64,000 nucleotides of DNA from Haloglomus irregulare (GTDB lineage: Archaea; Halobacteriota; Halobacteria; Halobacteriales; Haloarculaceae). The position numbers and the translations under genes are program-made. The notes under the pieces were generated by a model that saw nothing but the letters and a program-made list of their open reading frames with translations, did not search any database and was not told where the DNA came from. Within the stretch, counting starts at the first letter, position 1, and each line of letters starts with the position of its first letter. The stretch lies in the NCBI RefSeq assembly GCF_007421925.1, contig NZ_QMDX01000006.1, positions 124,001 to 188,000 of the forward strand, written 5' to 3'. This document shows, piece after piece, positions 42,058-53,500 of this stretch.

Positions 42058-42812
42058 GCAGCCAGACGCGGAGCGGGTCCGCCGACGCCGCCACCGCGAG
42101 CGGCAGCATCGTCCTCGAGGCGACGGACGTCCAGGTGTCGTACGGGAAGGTCACCGCCCTCCGGGGCGTGGACCTCGAGTTGGGCGAGGGCGAGCTCGTC
42201 TCACTGATCGGCCCGAACGGCGCCGGCAAGACGACGTTCTGTGACACGGTCAACGGGTTCCTCCCCTTCGGCGGCAGCGTCCAGTACCGTGGCATGGAGG
42301 TCGGCTCCACCTCCCGCGACGAGCTCGTCGACCGCGGGATGATCTACTGTACCGAGGAGCGGGACCTCTTCGGCTTCATGGACGTGGAGGACAACCTCCG
42401 GCTCGGCGCCTACGCCATCGACGACGAGGACTACGTCGACCAGCAGCTGGAGTTCGTCTACGACCTCTTCCCCCGGCTGGAGGAGCGGACCGAGCAGAAC
42501 GCGCGCTCGATGTCCGGCGGCGAGCAGCAGATGCTCGCCATCGGCCGCGCCCTGATGGGTGACCCGGACCTGCTCGTCCTCGACGAGCCGACTATCGGCC
42601 TCGCACCGGTCATCCTCGAGGACATCAGCCAGGCCATCGACCCCATCCAGGAGCAGGGCGTCTCCATCCTCCTGACCGAGCAGAACGTCACGTTCGCGCT
42701 CGACCACGCCGACCGGATGTACCTCCTCGAGAACGGTGAGGTCGTCAAGACCGGCACGCCCGAGCAGCTGCGCGGCGACGACTACATCCGCGAGACCTAC
42801 CTCGGGGGGTAG
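42054..42812 (+). CDS. livF: LIV-type ABC transporter ATP-binding protein LivF
   Basis: A 252-residue ABC ATPase with all motifs intact. Walker A is GPNGAGKTT (about 52-60), the Q-loop side has MIYCTEERDLFGFMDVEDNL, the signature is MSGGEQQMLAIGRALMG, Walker B is LLVLDEPTIGLAPVI and the H-loop area is ILLTEQNV. YCTEERDLF replaces the usual VPEGRxLF in LivF. The start overlaps the livG stop (ATGA), indicating coupled translation. This is the last gene of the operon. The 130 bases after it hold no clear terminator except the T-rich cgtcgtttttcgcg near 42890. Confidence 0.94.
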   Translation: MSSQTRSGSADAATASGSIVLEATDVQVSYGKVTALRGVDLELGEGELVSLIGPNGAGKTTFCDTVNGFLPFGGSVQYRGMEVGSTSRDELVDRGMIYCTEERDLFGFMDVEDNLRLGAYAIDDEDYVDQQLEFVYDLFPRLEERTEQNARSMSGGEQQMLAIGRALMGDPDLLVLDEPTIGLAPVILEDISQAIDPIQEQGVSILLTEQNVTFALDHADRMYLLENGEVVKTGTPEQLRGDDYIRETYLGG

Positions 42813-42946
42813 CGGTCGCGCCGCTGCCGGACCCGTTTCTGCCATCCCCGGCATCCTCTCCGATAGCGACCCGCATTTCCCAACCGAGCGTCGTTTTTCG
42901 CGGGTACGACTGCTATTACCGAGTTCTCTCCCCACGAGGGACGAAC

Positions 42947-43580
42947 GTGGGCCCCGCTCCCGCCGTCGACCTCGTGGCGGTGCTCGCGGGGGTCGTCGCC
43001 CTGTGGCTCGGCGCCTCCCGGTTCGTCGCGGGGGCGAGTGACCTGGCGGCCCGCGTCGGGACCCCACCGCTCGTGGTCGGGCTCACCATCGTCGCACTGG
43101 GGACGTCCCTCCCCGGGTTCGCGGTCACCGTCGGGTCCGCCTTCGCCGGGCGGACGGACGTCTCCGTCGCCAGCGTCGTCGGGTCGAACGTGAGCAACCT
43201 GGGCATCGTCCTCGGAGGCAGCGCCGCGGTCCGGGCGCTCCCGACACCCGGGGGAATCATCCGACGGGACGGACCGGGCCGGTCCTTGTTGGAGCGACGC
43301 TGCTCGTGGCCGTCCTCGGCACCGACCTCCGGCTCACTGCGACGGAGGGGTCGCACTCGTGACGCTGCTGCTCGCGTCCCCCGGCTTCCCGGGGCACCGT
43401 GGGTTGGGCGCCCCGGACCTCGGCGTCGACGGCCCGGTGCCGGAGCGACGCCTTGCCGCCGACGCAGTCCGCGTGGTCGTGGGACCCGTCGCCGTCGTGG
43501 TTGGAACGGAACTCGTCGCCAGCGCCGCCGCTATCCGTCAGGGGCGCCTCGACGTGTCGGCCGGCAACGTCTTCGGCTCC
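42947..43580 (+). pseudogene. Frameshifted Na+/Ca2+ exchanger (CaCA family) fragment
   Basis: The first 100 codons from the GTG at 42947 encode AVLAGVVALWLGASRFVAGASDLAARVGTPPLVVGLTIVALGTSLPGFAVTVGSAFAGRTDVSVASVVGSNVSNLGIVLGGSA (read in parts), the alpha-1 repeat of CaCA exchangers with GTSLPEF-like and GSNxxNL motifs. At about 43275 the sense continues in a second frame (VLVGATLLVAVLGTDLRLTATEG) and at about 43350 in a third (VALVTLLLA). The alpha-2 half survives only as VGPVAVVVGTELVASAAAIRQGRLDVSAGNVFGS before the sequence turns into ParA. At least two single-base indels and a C-terminal replacement make it non-functional. Confidence 0.88.
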
Positions 43581-44288
43581 TGCCTCGTCGACCTCGACCC
43601 ACAGCCCGCGAGCCTCGCGGCCGCCGCCGGCCGCCCCGCGGCCAAGACGGCCGACGGCCCCACCGTCACGGACGTGCTGCCGGGGGACGCCGCCGGGGGC
43701 AAGGACCTGCGTGGCCTCGTCATCGGCGACGAACCGTTCGATCCCGTCTCCGGCCACGAGTCGTTGGCGCCGCTGGAGAGCACCGCCCGCGCGGAGGGCA
43801 TCTCCACCGTGGAGTTCCTGCTCCGGTCCACGCTCGCGCCCGCGGCCGTGGACTACGACCACGTCATCGTTGACCCGCTGGCGACGCTCACCCTGCTGGT
43901 CGACAACGCGCTCATCGCCACGGGCAACGTGCTCGGCCCGATAGAGATGACGCGCAAGGGCGAGCGGTCCATCGGCGGCGTCCTCGACACGGTCCAGGCG
44001 CCCGGGTCACAGCTCCAGCGCGCCCAGCCCGACTTCAGCCTGCGCGTCATCGGCATCCTCCCGAACCGGGTCGAGGGGTCGAGCCTCAACCAGTCCGTCC
44101 GTGAGACGCTGACGGCCGAGGTCGACGGCGTCTCGCTACTCCCCGTCACCCTCCCGGACTACAACGTCCTCGAACGCTCATGGGACGCCGGCCCGGACAT
44201 CTCCCGCCACGCCGAGCAGCACGGCCTCCGCGCGTATCAGGAGTCGCTGCTCGACGGGCTACAGCTCGAGCGGCGGCACCGGGAGTAG
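43581..44288 (+). pseudogene. ParA/Soj-type ATPase fragment lacking Walker A, joined to the exchanger remnant
   Basis: From CLVDLDPQ (43581) the frame matches the ParA family from its Walker A' strand onward: VDLDPQ, TVTDVLPGDAA, then YDHVIVDPLATLTLLVDNALIATGNVLGPIEMTRKGERSIGGVLDTV and FSLRVIGILPNRVEGSSLNQSVRETL. The N-terminal part with the KGGxGKT nucleotide-binding loop is missing. The Walker B region reads DPLATL where the family has DPPATL/DxPPSL. It is in one open frame (ORF from 43359) with the tail of the exchanger, a chimera made by deletion. Plasmid or chromosome partition would be the original role. It is unlikely to bind ATP. Confidence 0.85.
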
Positions 44289-44406
44289 GAGGTGATGCCC
44301 CGACGGTACACGCTCGAACCGACGAGTGACGTACCCTCGCCCCGACCCCCCGTGCCCCCAGACCCCGCCCGTAGCGTTTAGTAGAACCCGATGCCATGCG
44401 GCAATC

Positions 44407-45213
44407 ATGGGGGGAGTTAGCAAGCTCGTGAGGGCCGTCGTGGCCATCGCCGTACCGTTCGTGCTCCTGTTCGCCGCCAACGCTGTCGCGGGACGGGACG
44501 GAATGCTCGTGGTACTTCTATTCGGTCTCGTGGTCGGTATCGTCGTCTTCACCGCGGCGGCGGTCGGCCGCCTCCTGGCCTGGTTCCGGCTCCGGGACAC
44601 CGAAACCGTGGCGCCGACCGGGGTCGACGCCGGGCCGGTGGAGGTCGAGGGGACGGCCGAACCGCTGGACGGGACGCTGAACGCTCCACGGACCGACGGC
44701 GACGCGGCGAGCCTCGCGTACGAGCATGTGATCAAGGAGAAGGAGTACCGCTCCGGCGAGGACGGTGACCAGCAGGTCTGGGACACGAGGAAGAACGAGA
44801 CCGAGACCGCCCCGTTCGTCGTGACCGACGGCGGGGACGGCGTCGTGGTCGACCCCGAGGACGCGGAGCTGCTCCTCTCGGAGAGCTACGAGGACCGGAC
44901 CAGCCAGCGCCGTGAGTACGTCAGGCGGCTGGCCGCCGGCGAGGAGGTGTACGTCGCTGGCGAGGCCGTCTCGGCGACCGCGGTCGACGGTCGGACCGAC
45001 GGTCGGGCGTACGTCGTCAGACGGCCGACGACGTGGGTCCCGCCGGTGCTCCAGCGACTGTACGACCGCCCGTTCGTCGTCTCGGACGCCGACGAGGACG
45101 AGGCCGAACGGCGGCTCCTCTGCAGCTCGGTGAAGTGGATGGGCGTCACGCTGTTCGTCGACCTCTTCTTCGTGGCGGCCGCCGTCGGCATCGCGAGCGT
45201 CCTCATCAACTGA
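44407..45213 (+). CDS. GIDE-domain (E3-ligase-like MULAN/MAPL) membrane protein
   Basis: A 268-residue protein. Two N-terminal helices (VVAIAVPFVLLFAANAVA and MLVVLLFGLVVGIVVFTAAAVG, about 9-60) and a C-terminal helix (MGVTLFVDLFFVAAAVGIASVLI) flank a cytosolic or external domain. It contains GPVEVEGTAEPLDGTLNAPRTDGDAASLAYEHVIKEKEY (about 77-115), VVTDGGDGVVVDPEDAELLL and REYVRRLAAGEEVYVAGEAV. This order (VEVxGxA, then PF-V-D) is the BAM/GIDE domain found next to RING in mitochondrial ubiquitin ligases and alone in archaea and bacteria. No RING is present, so ligase activity is not implied. Function unknown. Confidence 0.85.
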   Translation: MGGVSKLVRAVVAIAVPFVLLFAANAVAGRDGMLVVLLFGLVVGIVVFTAAAVGRLLAWFRLRDTETVAPTGVDAGPVEVEGTAEPLDGTLNAPRTDGDAASLAYEHVIKEKEYRSGEDGDQQVWDTRKNETETAPFVVTDGGDGVVVDPEDAELLLSESYEDRTSQRREYVRRLAAGEEVYVAGEAVSATAVDGRTDGRAYVVRRPTTWVPPVLQRLYDRPFVVSDADEDEAERRLLCSSVKWMGVTLFVDLFFVAAAVGIASVLIN

Positions 45214-45317
45214 CGGGACTACATCCGGTGCCCGGGTAGCACTCGTCCGGCGGCGCCGCGCTACGACCGAATGTCGAGGTCAGTACGGCGCCCGTCAAGC
45301 AGAGCGCTCGCGAGGAG

Positions 45318-45393
45318 AGCCATGGGCCGGATTTGAACCGGCGATATGCGGCTCTGCAGGCCGCCGCGTTCGGCCGGACTCTGCCACCATGGC
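45318..45393 (-). tRNA. tRNA-Cys (GCA)
   Basis: On the minus strand, acceptor gccatgg pairs with ccatggc, with discriminator U (45318), as usual for tRNA-Cys. The anticodon stem gcggc/gccgc holds loop ctgcaga, giving GCA. The T-arm is ccgg-ttcaaat-ccgg-like. No intron. The A/T-containing cttttgcc about 31 bases upstream (45420-45427) may be its own promoter, which matters because it is detached from the rRNA operon by the gene at 45610. Confidence 0.93.
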
Positions 45394-45609
45394 GCGTCTC
45401 ACCATAGCCTGACGGGCGGCAAAAGCGTAGCGGTCCCGTGGGAGAGGGTTCAGGCGGTGGTCTGACGGACGGGAGTCGGAACCGGTCGGATCAGTGCGTC
45501 AGAGCCGCTGCCATCCCTGCGACGCGCTCGTGATCGCCGTCGTTCGTCGCCCCAGTCATCACGACGCGCGAGCAACGCGAACAGGGGAGCGGCTCGAACC
45601 CGACGGGGC

Positions 45610-46803
45610 TCAGTACGATCGCGGCAGCCCGAGCGTGTGCTCGGCGACGTGGTTGCGCATCATCTCGGTGGAGCCGGGCGCGACCTTCCCCAGTCGCGAG
45701 CCCTTCCACATCTCGATGACGGCGTAGTCACGCGAGAAGCCGTTGCCGCCATGGGTCTGGACCGCCACGTCCGTCGCATCGTGGCCGACCTCCGTGGCGC
45801 GGAGCTTCGCCATGTTCGACACCTCGGCGGTCTTCTTCGGGTCGGGCTCGTTGTCGACCATCCACGCGGCCTTGCGGAGCAGGAGCTCGGAGGCCTCGAG
45901 CTTCGTCCAGGAGTCGGCGATGGGATGCTGGACGGCCTGGTGGGCGCCGATGGGTTGGTCGAAGACCTCCCGCTCCTTCGCGTAGTCGATGGCGCGGTTC
46001 AGGGCGCACTTGCCCGTGCCGATGGCGCCGGCCGCGCCGAGCAGCCGCTCGGGATTGACAGTGTCGAACAGCTGGTACAGTCCCATCCCCGGGGTGCCGA
46101 CGACGTCGTCCTCGTGGACGCGGACCCCGTCGAAGGAGAGCTCGTACTGCTTCTCCGGCGTGGGGATGCCGACGTCCAGCTCCCGGGCCTCCAGGTTCGT
46201 GTCGTCCGGGTCGACCAGGAACAGGGTGACCCCCTGCATCTTGGCGGCGTCGTCCTTCGGTGCCGTGCGCGCGACGGTGAGCATCTGGTCGGCGTAGTCC
46301 ACCCCGGAGATCCACTGCTTGGTCCCTTCGATGACGTACTCGTCGCCGTCCTCCTCGGCGAAGGTGGTCATGTTGGGCGCGTTGTGTCCGGCGTCCGGCT
46401 CCGTGAGCGCCATCGCCCAGTTGGCCTCGCCGTCACAGATCTTCGGGAGCCACTCCTCCTTCTGCTCCTCGCTCCCGTTCTCGGCGAGCGTGATGCCGCC
46501 GAAGCAGACGTTGACGACGAACAGCATCTCCGCGCCCATGCAACCGTTGGTGCAGAGTTCCTCGACGATGGCCGAGAGCTCCCAGAACCCCATCCCCTCG
46601 CCACCGTACTCCTGGGGGATGGCCGCTCCGAGGAACCCGGCGTCGGCACAATCCTGCCAGAACTCCGTCGGCTCCATGCCATCGGCGACGTCGAACCAGT
46701 AGTCGTCGTCGTAGCCGTCGGCGACGTCGCGGGCGGTCTGGCGGATCATATCCAGTTCTGCCGTCTCCTCGAACGCCGGGGGTGTGGACTGTGTGGTTGT
46801 CAC
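45610..46803 (-). CDS. Acyl-CoA dehydrogenase
   Basis: A 397-residue FAD enzyme that oxidises acyl-CoA to enoyl-CoA. Motifs are MALTEPDAGHNAPNMTTFAEEDGDEYVIEGTKQWISG (about 130-165), with the FAD-binding xTEPxAG pattern; VTLFLVDPDD; the helix GTGKCALNRAIDYAKEREVFDQPIGAHQAVQHPIAD; and near the end VQTHGGNGFSRDYAVIEMWKGSRLGKVAPGSTEMMRN, containing the usual HGGxGF motif. The catalytic Glu position is plausibly in YAVIEMWKGSR. The start is GTG ending 46803 (VTTTQSTPPAFEETAEL), with a TATA-like ctttatca 27 bases upstream. It lies on the rRNA operon strand between 5S and tRNA-Cys, an unusual place. Confidence 0.92.
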   Translation of the reverse strand: MTTTQSTPPAFEETAELDMIRQTARDVADGYDDDYWFDVADGMEPTEFWQDCADAGFLGAAIPQEYGGEGMGFWELSAIVEELCTNGCMGAEMLFVVNVCFGGITLAENGSEEQKEEWLPKICDGEANWAMALTEPDAGHNAPNMTTFAEEDGDEYVIEGTKQWISGVDYADQMLTVARTAPKDDAAKMQGVTLFLVDPDDTNLEARELDVGIPTPEKQYELSFDGVRVHEDDVVGTPGMGLYQLFDTVNPERLLGAAGAIGTGKCALNRAIDYAKEREVFDQPIGAHQAVQHPIADSWTKLEASELLLRKAAWMVDNEPDPKKTAEVSNMAKLRATEVGHDATDVAVQTHGGNGFSRDYAVIEMWKGSRLGKVAPGSTEMMRNHVAEHTLGLPRSY

Positions 46804-46825
46804 ACTCGTACACAGGTCCGGATAT

Positions 46826-46835
46826 TTGATAAAGT
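46826..46835 (-). promoter_or_regulatory. TATA-like box of the acyl-CoA dehydrogenase gene
   Basis: On the minus strand the region reads aactttatca with atatcc following. Its centre is about 27 bases before the GTG start ending 46803. It supports transcription independent of the rRNA operon. Confidence 0.65.
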
Positions 46836-46890
46836 TTCGCAACTCACAACAGCGGTAGTGTTTCCCCAGGAACGCCGGGCGGACCAGCGT

Positions 46891-47048
46891 CGCCACTCAC
46901 GAGTCATAACGGACGCGGGTAGCGACCACCGCGACCGCTCGGCCCGAGCTACGGTGTCGCCACTCGCCGTGTGGGAGACGTGACGAGGGCGAGGGTCGCC
47001 ACTCGTCGGGTGATGAGCGGGCGAACGGCACGAGCGCCACTCGCCGTG
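46891..47048. repeat. Four degenerate direct repeats after the 5S rRNA gene
   Basis: The octamer cgccactc recurs at 46891, 46958, 46997 and 47035, followed by a g/c-rich acgag, gccgtg, gtcggg or gccgtg. The last three are spaced 39 and 38 bases. They fill most of the gap between 5S and the acyl-CoA dehydrogenase gene. They could be 3'-end processing or termination elements of the rRNA transcript, or traces of duplication at an insertion point. Confidence 0.6.
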
Positions 47049-47057
47049 AGATGAATG

Positions 47058-47179
47058 GTAGGCGGCGAACCGGTGTTCCCAGAGGCTCGCGCACTCCAGT
47101 ACTGGCCGGAACGCTGGCGGGCTTAACTACCGTGTTCGGGATGGGTACGGGTGTGTCCCCGCCGCTGTGGCCGCCTTAA
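47058..47179 (-). rRNA. rrf: 5S ribosomal RNA
   Basis: About 122 bases. The 5' end ttaaggcggcc pairs with the 3' end ggttcgccgcct, and the internal cccgtacccatcccgaacac is the universally conserved loop B/C region. It follows 23S at the usual distance, on the minus strand. The ends are set by the closing helix and may be off by one or two bases. Confidence 0.95.
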
Positions 47180-47232
47180 CGCCGACCGACGGAGTCGAAC
47201 CGTCGTACCGCCAGTGTCGGTGGTTCTGATGA

Positions 47233-47286
47233 ATCGTCTGTACGTGTGATTTCCAAATTGCGCCTGGACCCGTTCACGGAGTCCGA
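47233..47286 (-). other. 3' arm of the 23S rRNA processing stem
   Basis: 47233-47286 is complementary to 50215-50269, which precedes the 5' end of 23S. The matching blocks are atcgt-tgtacgtgtgatttcc and ctggacccgttcac. Together they form the long helix with which archaeal pre-23S is excised by the tRNA splicing endonuclease; the mismatched middle (aattgcgc versus gcgcacac) would be the bulge region. Confidence 0.8.
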
Positions 47287-47290
47287 AGGT

Positions 47291-50196
<2,906 letters not shown>

Positions 50197-50214
50197 AGCC
50201 ACGATGACTATAAC

Positions 50215-50269
50215 TCGGACCCTGTGAACGGGTCCAGTGTGCGCCTGGAAATCACACGTACACACGATC
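50215..50269 (-). other. 5' arm of the 23S rRNA processing stem
   Basis: The partner of 47233-47286. In the transcript it lies just upstream of mature 23S and pairs across the whole gene. Blocks of 22 and about 14 bases are nearly perfect complements. Confidence 0.8.
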
Positions 50270-50401
50270 TCATCTGCAGGGTCGCGGGTGGGCGACCTGC
50301 ATCAACCCTTCCCACCCACGCTTGCACGGGGTGGTGCATCGGTCTGTTACGGAAAAGCGCAGGACACCACTTGAGGGCGTCGCTTTGCTCTCCCGCGAAC
50401 A

Positions 50402-50473
50402 TGGACCCACTGGGATTCGAACCCAGGGCATCCTCCTTGCAAAGGAGGCACTCTACCGCTGAGCTATGGGCCC
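50402..50473 (-). tRNA. tRNA-Ala (UGC) in the rRNA spacer
   Basis: Acceptor gggccca pairs with tgggtcc, with discriminator A at 50402. D-stem is gctc/gagt-like, anticodon stem cctcc/ggagg around tttgcaa gives UGC, and the T-arm is ctggg-ttcgaat-cccag. 72 bases, no intron. It is in the standard position between 16S and 23S in archaeal operons. Confidence 0.97.
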
Positions 50474-50476
50474 TTC

Positions 50477-50520
50477 GTCAGCCTTGACAGTTCTTAGGTG
50501 CTCGGTCGATCCTCGTCGAC
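50477..50520 (-). other. 3' arm of the 16S rRNA processing stem
   Basis: gtcagccttgacagttc and ctcggtcgat at 50477-50510 are the reverse complement of parts of 52090-52131, upstream of 16S. They form the pre-16S excision helix, with an internal mismatch (ttaggtg) where the bulges are expected. Confidence 0.8.
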
Positions 50521-50569
50521 CGTCCGAAGCGAAAGGTGGGCCCACCACGATGGGTGGGTCCCGGTCATT

Positions 50570-52040
<1,471 letters not shown>

Positions 52041-52089
52041 GTGCCTCGCACGAGGCGAGGCGGGTTAAGGCGGGATGCTATCGGACGTT

Positions 52090-52131
52090 CGGTGACGATC
52101 GACCGAGTGTCACCGAACTGTCAAGGCTGAC
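52090..52131 (-). other. 5' arm of the 16S rRNA processing stem
   Basis: In the transcript this lies about 50-90 bases before mature 16S. It pairs with 50477-50520 (blocks gtcaaggctgac and gatcgaccgag). Confidence 0.8.
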
Positions 52132-52204
52132 ATCAGATTCCATCTTGACGGCGGACCGCAGGGGTGGAATCCTCATTTCTTTCGGACCTGGATATTGCCC
52201 GGCG

Positions 52205-52600
52205 TGGGTCATAAACCCATCGGACTCCATCCGGCCCGGGGCACCGGTTGAGGGCGCCCCGTCACATCACCAACGAGCCCCCGTATCCATATAAGGGCAT
52301 CGATGGTGTCCCGTCGCCCTGTGTCGATTCGGGCGTCGGGTGCGTACTTCAACAGAAACGCCCGGCGCCGTATAAGGGCGTCGGAACGTCCCAGTTGACC
52401 ACGGGGACAGTCCCGGAGCGGTTCCGGGCTGAGTGCCCCGCGGCGTTCGCATTTCTTCACGAGGCCGGTGTTACACTTAACCCCGTCGGAGTGACCCCGG
52501 CGTGTGCAGGCGTTCCACGGCCCACGGCGTCATGGGACGCTGACACGCGGCCCGGGCGTCCGCTCGGTCGGGAGATATCACTTGGCCTATAGGTAGGCGA
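52205..52600 (-). promoter_or_regulatory. Array of five TATA-like boxes forming the rRNA operon promoters
   Basis: On the minus strand, boxes occur at about 52210-52220 (gggtttatgac), 52289-52297 (cccttatatgg), 52369-52377 (cccttatacgg), 52474-52482 (ggggttaagtg) and 52587-52593 (acctataggc). The first three share a preceding cgatg or cgacg. The spacings are about 78, 81, 104 and 112 bases. Tandem promoters with repeated boxes are the known style of haloarchaeal rRNA operons. The strongest by match to the cgacgnccttta type are the middle two. No protein gene is evident between 52041 and 52722. Confidence 0.75.
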
Positions 52601-52722
52601 TGTCGCGCGGCTGGAGGCCGGGCGGTCATCCCGCGCTGGCACGCCGTCCCGCCGGATGAGGGCCGCGCATCTCCGACTGTGGGCACTGGCGGGTTAGCCC
52701 TTCCGAGAGAAGACGGCGGGGG

Positions 52723-53034
52723 TCAGATCGATTCGAGGTGTTCGATGCCCTTCTTGGAGACGTTCGCCTCCGTGATCGAGGCCGGCATCCAGTCGGGCTT
52801 ATCGTCGGGGGCCTCCTCCGTCCAGGCCCAGCCGTCGTAGATATGCACCTTCGTGGTGCCCTTCTCTCGGAGCCGGAGCTCGTGATGCTCGGCCTGCTGT
52901 TCGCTCTTGGCCGGGTCCAGCCGTCGGGCCGCTTTCAGCGCGGCCTGCCGGGGGGTCCGCCCGGAGAAGACGCTGGTCTCGTTGCCGATGTCGTCCCGTA
53001 GCGCGAAGTTGCGCGTGTCTTCGTCGTCGACCAT
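52723..53034 (-). CDS. MC1-family non-histone chromosomal protein
   Basis: A 103-residue DNA-binding protein of the monomeric MC1 type, which bends and compacts DNA. The core NFALRDDIGNETSVFSGRTPRQAALKAARRLDP (about 9-41), HHELRLREKGTTKVHIYDGWAW (about 51-72) and KPDWMPASITEANVSKKGIEHLE (about 80-102) follow the MC1 fold with its conserved Arg/Lys/Trp residues. Two starts are possible: the ATG ending 53034 (MVDDEDTRN), preceded by a ggagg Shine-Dalgarno, and the ATG ending 53049, which sits 27 bases from a TATA box at 53069-53083 and would be leaderless. I chose the first because it matches the family N-terminus. Confidence 0.9.
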   Translation of the reverse strand: MVDDEDTRNFALRDDIGNETSVFSGRTPRQAALKAARRLDPAKSEQQAEHHELRLREKGTTKVHIYDGWAWTEEAPDDKPDWMPASITEANVSKKGIEHLESI

Positions 53035-53068
53035 TACTGTTGCCTCCATGCGGCGTGTGAACATCACC

Positions 53069-53083
53069 AGATATAAATATACC
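53069..53083 (-). promoter_or_regulatory. TATA box of the MC1-family gene
   Basis: On the minus strand the region reads gggtatatttatatc, one of the most A/T-rich boxes in the window. The expected transcript start is near 53049, at the upper of two candidate start codons. Confidence 0.7.
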
Positions 53084-53257
53084 CCCCGAATCCGCATCTC
53101 GACGGGCGATTCCGCCCCGTTCACGCCGGGACGCGAGGTCGGGGCGTCCTCCGCGACGACTGATGCACTCATCTCGGGCCGGTACGCACGATGTCCAGCG
53201 GATCGGTGCACGGTACACTTATGTATGCCGTGCGGTGAATACACCGGTACGCACTCG

Positions 53258-53455
53258 ATGGTCCGCAAGAAGAAGCTCTCTCCGAGCGGTGCCAAGGACG
53301 AGAACGGGGAGTATCACAACGTCCACGTCAACCTTCACGAGGACGAACTCGCGGTCGCCGGCCTCGATATCGGCGACGAGGTGTTCATCCGCGTACGCGA
53401 CGGGAAGATCATCATCCAGAAGGCCAACCCGGAGGAGGTCGAGCACGAGTTCTGA
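53258..53455 (+). CDS. Small AbrB/SpoVT-like protein
   Basis: A 65-residue protein (MVRKKKLSPSGAKDENGEY...). The end LHEDELAVAGLDIGDEVFIRVRDGKIIIQKANPEEVEHEF is the swapped-hairpin AbrB pattern: L-x-x-AGLxxGDxVxVxxxDGxIxI. It may bind DNA as a dimer or be the antitoxin-like partner of something elsewhere; no toxin gene is adjacent. An upstream in-frame start at 53223 is possible. The TATA-like acttatgta near 53217-53225 would give a short leader. It is divergent from the MC1 gene. Confidence 0.85.
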   Translation: MVRKKKLSPSGAKDENGEYHNVHVNLHEDELAVAGLDIGDEVFIRVRDGKIIIQKANPEEVEHEF

Positions 53456-53469
53456 GACGGACCGCCGCG

Positions 53470-53477
53470 CTTATTCT
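53470..53477 (+). promoter_or_regulatory. TATA-like box of pyrD
   Basis: The string cttattctc is centred about 28 bases before the ATG at 53501. This implies leaderless transcription independent of the small AbrB-like gene that ends at 53455. Confidence 0.6.
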
Positions 53478-53500
53478 CGCGGGTCACCGGTCATCGAACG

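Noticed and set aside
43359-44288. An intact novel fusion protein of exchanger and ParA
   Set aside because: The exchanger half is scattered over three frames upstream and the ParA half lacks the nucleotide-binding loop, so decay explains it better than function.
45491-45727. Small frames between tRNA-Cys and the acyl-CoA dehydrogenase gene
   Set aside because: No start context, domain or codon bias; they overlap the end of the dehydrogenase gene.
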